Shown: piece after piece, positions 62,571 through 64,000 of the stretch
Position numbering within the stretch: the first letter of the stretch is position 1
Layout of the letters: each line of letters begins with the position of its first letter
NCBI RefSeq assembly: GCF_004217145.1
Contig: NZ_SHKR01000011.1
Location: forward strand, 1,240,001-1,304,000
Length of the DNA stretch: 64,000 nucleotides
Origin: Kribbella rubisoli
GTDB taxonomy: Bacteria > Actinomycetota > Actinomycetes > Propionibacteriales > Kribbellaceae
Reading direction: 5' to 3'
The notes under the pieces: generated by a model
The model's input: the letters and a program-made list of their open reading frames with translations, nothing else
Database searches by the model: none
Told to the model about the DNA's origin: nothing
Translations under genes and position numbers: made by a program

Positions 62571-63749
62571 GTGCTGCGCAAGCTCCTGATCGGCGTAGCG
62601 GTGATCGCCACATTCGTGGCGGGGGTGGGCACCGCACGCCTGGTTCTTGATCCCACCGGTGGCGTGATCAAGCAGCTCGCATTCCTGCGAGCCGAGATCG
62701 AGGACGGAGCGGATCGAGCTGCGCAGAAACAGTTTCCGGAGGGGTACTTCTTCCTGAACGTGCTGTACGGGCTCAGCTGGGTCCAGGTCGGTCTCGACGA
62801 CTCGGCGCAGTCGGCCGACGCGACCGCGGAGGTCCGCTGGTCCCTCGATCGACTCGCCTCCACGGACGGTACGGCGCCGTTCGACCCGTCGCTGCAACCG
62901 CAGTACGGCGTTTTCTACGCGGGGTGGACGAACTGGCTGCGTGGCGGTCTGATCGCCCTCGGCCACTCCGACGCGGCCGATCTCGACACATTCACGAGCG
63001 AGTCGGTCGAGCTCGCCACCGCGTTCCGGACTGCGAAGACGCCGTTCCTCGCGTCGTACCCAGGTCAGGCCTGGCCGGTCGACTCGGTCGTGGCGATCGC
63101 CTCACTCCGCCAGTACGACGCCTTGGTCGCGCCGCGGTTCGGGCAGATCGCGCGGAACTGGGTGACGACGGCGAAGACCAAGGTGGACCCGGCGACGGGT
63201 CTGCTACCACATCAGGTGGCGCCGGAGGAGTCCGGTGCGCGTGGTTCGTCGCAGGCGATGATCCAGCGCTTCCTCGTCGACATCGACCCGACGTTCGCGC
63301 GAACGCAGTACGAGCTCTTCAAGGACAAGTTCGTCACCCGGGTCGGTGTCCGCGAGTACCCGAAGGGCACCACCGGCAACGGCGATGTCGATTCCGGGCC
63401 GCTGGTGCTCGGGATGAGCCTGTCGGCGACGGTGGTTGCGATGGGTGCGGCGCGGGTGCACAACGATCCACTCGGGGATCGGCTCGGGCGGGAGGGTGAG
63501 CTGCTCGGGCTTCCGCTCTCCGGGTTGAAGACCAAGCGCTACGCGTTCGGCGCGGTGCCGATCGGGGACGCGTTCCTGGCCTGGTCGACCTCCGCGCGAC
63601 CGTTGGTCGCGCCCGAACAGCCGAAGCTCGACGGCGGCTCCGGGTGGTGGCGTCTTCCTTGGTTGCTGGTGCTCTGGCTGCCCGCGTTGCTCCTGTGGGG
63701 CGTACTCCGCCTCAGACACCGGGGCCGGAGACGGAGACGTGGACACTAA
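62571..63749 (+). CDS. Membrane-anchored protein of unknown function
   Basis: 392 residues from GTG 62571 (TTG 62562 and GTG 62565 are also in frame). N-terminal helix (KLLIGVAVIATFVAGVGTAR), a large outer domain with helical-barrel character (PQYGVFYAGWTNWLRGGLIA, YPGQAWPVDSVVAIASLRQY, RDPGQ-like turns) and a C-terminal membrane helix (LPWLLVLWLPALLLWGVL) with a basic tail. The outer part resembles glycosidase-type (alpha/alpha) repeats, but I see no catalytic signature. TAGATT seven bases before GTG supports the start. Confidence 0.65.
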   Translation: MLRKLLIGVAVIATFVAGVGTARLVLDPTGGVIKQLAFLRAEIEDGADRAAQKQFPEGYFFLNVLYGLSWVQVGLDDSAQSADATAEVRWSLDRLASTDGTAPFDPSLQPQYGVFYAGWTNWLRGGLIALGHSDAADLDTFTSESVELATAFRTAKTPFLASYPGQAWPVDSVVAIASLRQYDALVAPRFGQIARNWVTTAKTKVDPATGLLPHQVAPEESGARGSSQAMIQRFLVDIDPTFARTQYELFKDKFVTRVGVREYPKGTTGNGDVDSGPLVLGMSLSATVVAMGAARVHNDPLGDRLGREGELLGLPLSGLKTKRYAFGAVPIGDAFLAWSTSARPLVAPEQPKLDGGSGWWRLPWLLVLWLPALLLWGVLRLRHRGRRRRRGH

Positions 63750-63758
63750 GGTGATTGT

Positions 63759-64000
63759 GTGCAACGGATCTCGTCGCGGAACGCCAGGTTTCAGGTGTGG
63801 CAGGCGTCGCTGACCAATCGGACCAAGCGGCAGCGCGCCGGCGAGTTCCTGGTCCAGGGCGTGCGGCCGATTTCTGTTGCCGTAGACAACGGTTGGCCGG
63901 TGCGGGCGCTGATCACCGACGCCTCCCGACCGCTGTCGAAGTGGGCGTCGGAGTTGCTGCAGCGACTCCCGGACGTGGAGCGGGTCGCGATGGCGCCGGA
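63759..64000 (+). CDS. SpoU/TrmH-family RNA methyltransferase, N-terminal fragment
   Basis: The first 80 codons of a gene that leaves the window. GTG 63759 with TAAGGT six bases before it (leaderless). NARFQVWQASLTNRTKRQRA and GEFLVQGVRP are the L30e-like substrate-binding domain of 2'-O-ribose rRNA methyltransferases. The SPOUT catalytic domain would lie to the right. Confidence 0.72.
   Translation, partial: MQRISSRNARFQVWQASLTNRTKRQRAGEFLVQGVRPISVAVDNGWPVRALITDASRPLSKWASELLQRLPDVERVAMAP

Noticed and set aside
1-64000. Prophage, transposase, integrase or CRISPR locus
   Set aside because: No phage structural genes, recombinases, insertion sequences or regularly spaced repeat-spacer arrays were seen; the tRNA genes show no attachment-site duplications.

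Overview
The window is high-GC DNA with GTG and TTG starts. Its informational block (rplA-rplK-nusG-secE-tRNA-Trp, then further on murB, two MaoC-fold hydratases, rpmG, tRNA-Met, tRNA-Thr) has the order found in chromosomes of high-GC Actinomycetota. The many extracytoplasmic sugar ABC operons, the HTH/TPR regulator type and the many genes with a TANNNT box only 6-8 nt before the start codon (leaderless style) point to a soil actinomycete of the Nocardioidales/Kribbella kind. The genus is an inference. I see no phage, plasmid, transposase, CRISPR or rRNA locus; this is ordinary chromosome with small palindromic repeats scattered in it.

Layout. 1-3.8 kb: a divergent sugar-acid/D-amino-acid catabolic locus (PfkB kinase end, D-serine-deaminase-like PLP enzyme, N-acyl-D-amino-acid deacylase, KDPG aldolase). 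3.8-6.4 kb: a NarL-type two-component system with a DUF4097-like protein. 7.1-8.4 kb: a single-chain PheS/PheT-like mystery ligase preceded by a short open frame with three consecutive Cys codons. 8.4-10.3 kb: an FMN hydroxyacid oxidase and a formyltransferase-like protein. 10.3-13.3 kb: ribosomal and translocase genes. 13.6-17.9 kb: aspC, adenosine deaminase, phosphatase, TrpB2. 18.4-21.3 kb: a three-gene coupled operon (HTH/TPR regulator, 2H phosphoesterase, AbiEi-like winged-helix protein) behind 10-bp-phased repeats. 21.3-28.9 kb: a MurR/RpiR-controlled sugar ABC operon with an FAD enzyme. 28.96-30.05 kb: a PD-(D/E)XK-like (DUF559) gene bracketed by two 94-bp near-identical palindromes. 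30-33.2 kb: murB, hydratases, an FhuF-like protein, rpmG and tRNAs. 35-46.9 kb: one continuous, translationally coupled operon of eleven genes (four LLM flavin monooxygenases, an FAD/NAD(P)-binding protein, an FMN-reductase/acetyltransferase fusion, an ABC importer with two binding proteins) led by a classic actinobacterial Cys attenuation leader peptide, so it is most likely an organosulfur scavenging operon. 47-56.5 kb: cell-wall and regulatory genes (M23 peptidase, VanRS-like pair with a VanY-like lipoprotein, acetyltransferases, cupin regulator, aromatic hydroxylase with a TetR, TerC). 56.5-62.5 kb: a LacI-controlled beta-L-arabinofuranosidase (GH127) uptake operon. 62.5-64 kb: a membrane protein of unknown function and the start of a SpoU-family rRNA methyltransferase.

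The points most worth a second look are: (i) the twin 94-bp palindromes around the nuclease-like gene; (ii) a second palindrome family, one copy of which sits in frame inside a monooxygenase gene; (iii) the Cys-Cys-Cys leader before the mystery ligase, with a visible anti-Shine-Dalgarno pairing; (iv) the Cys-attenuated organosulfur operon; (v) the HTH/TPR-2H phosphoesterase-AbiEi operon.
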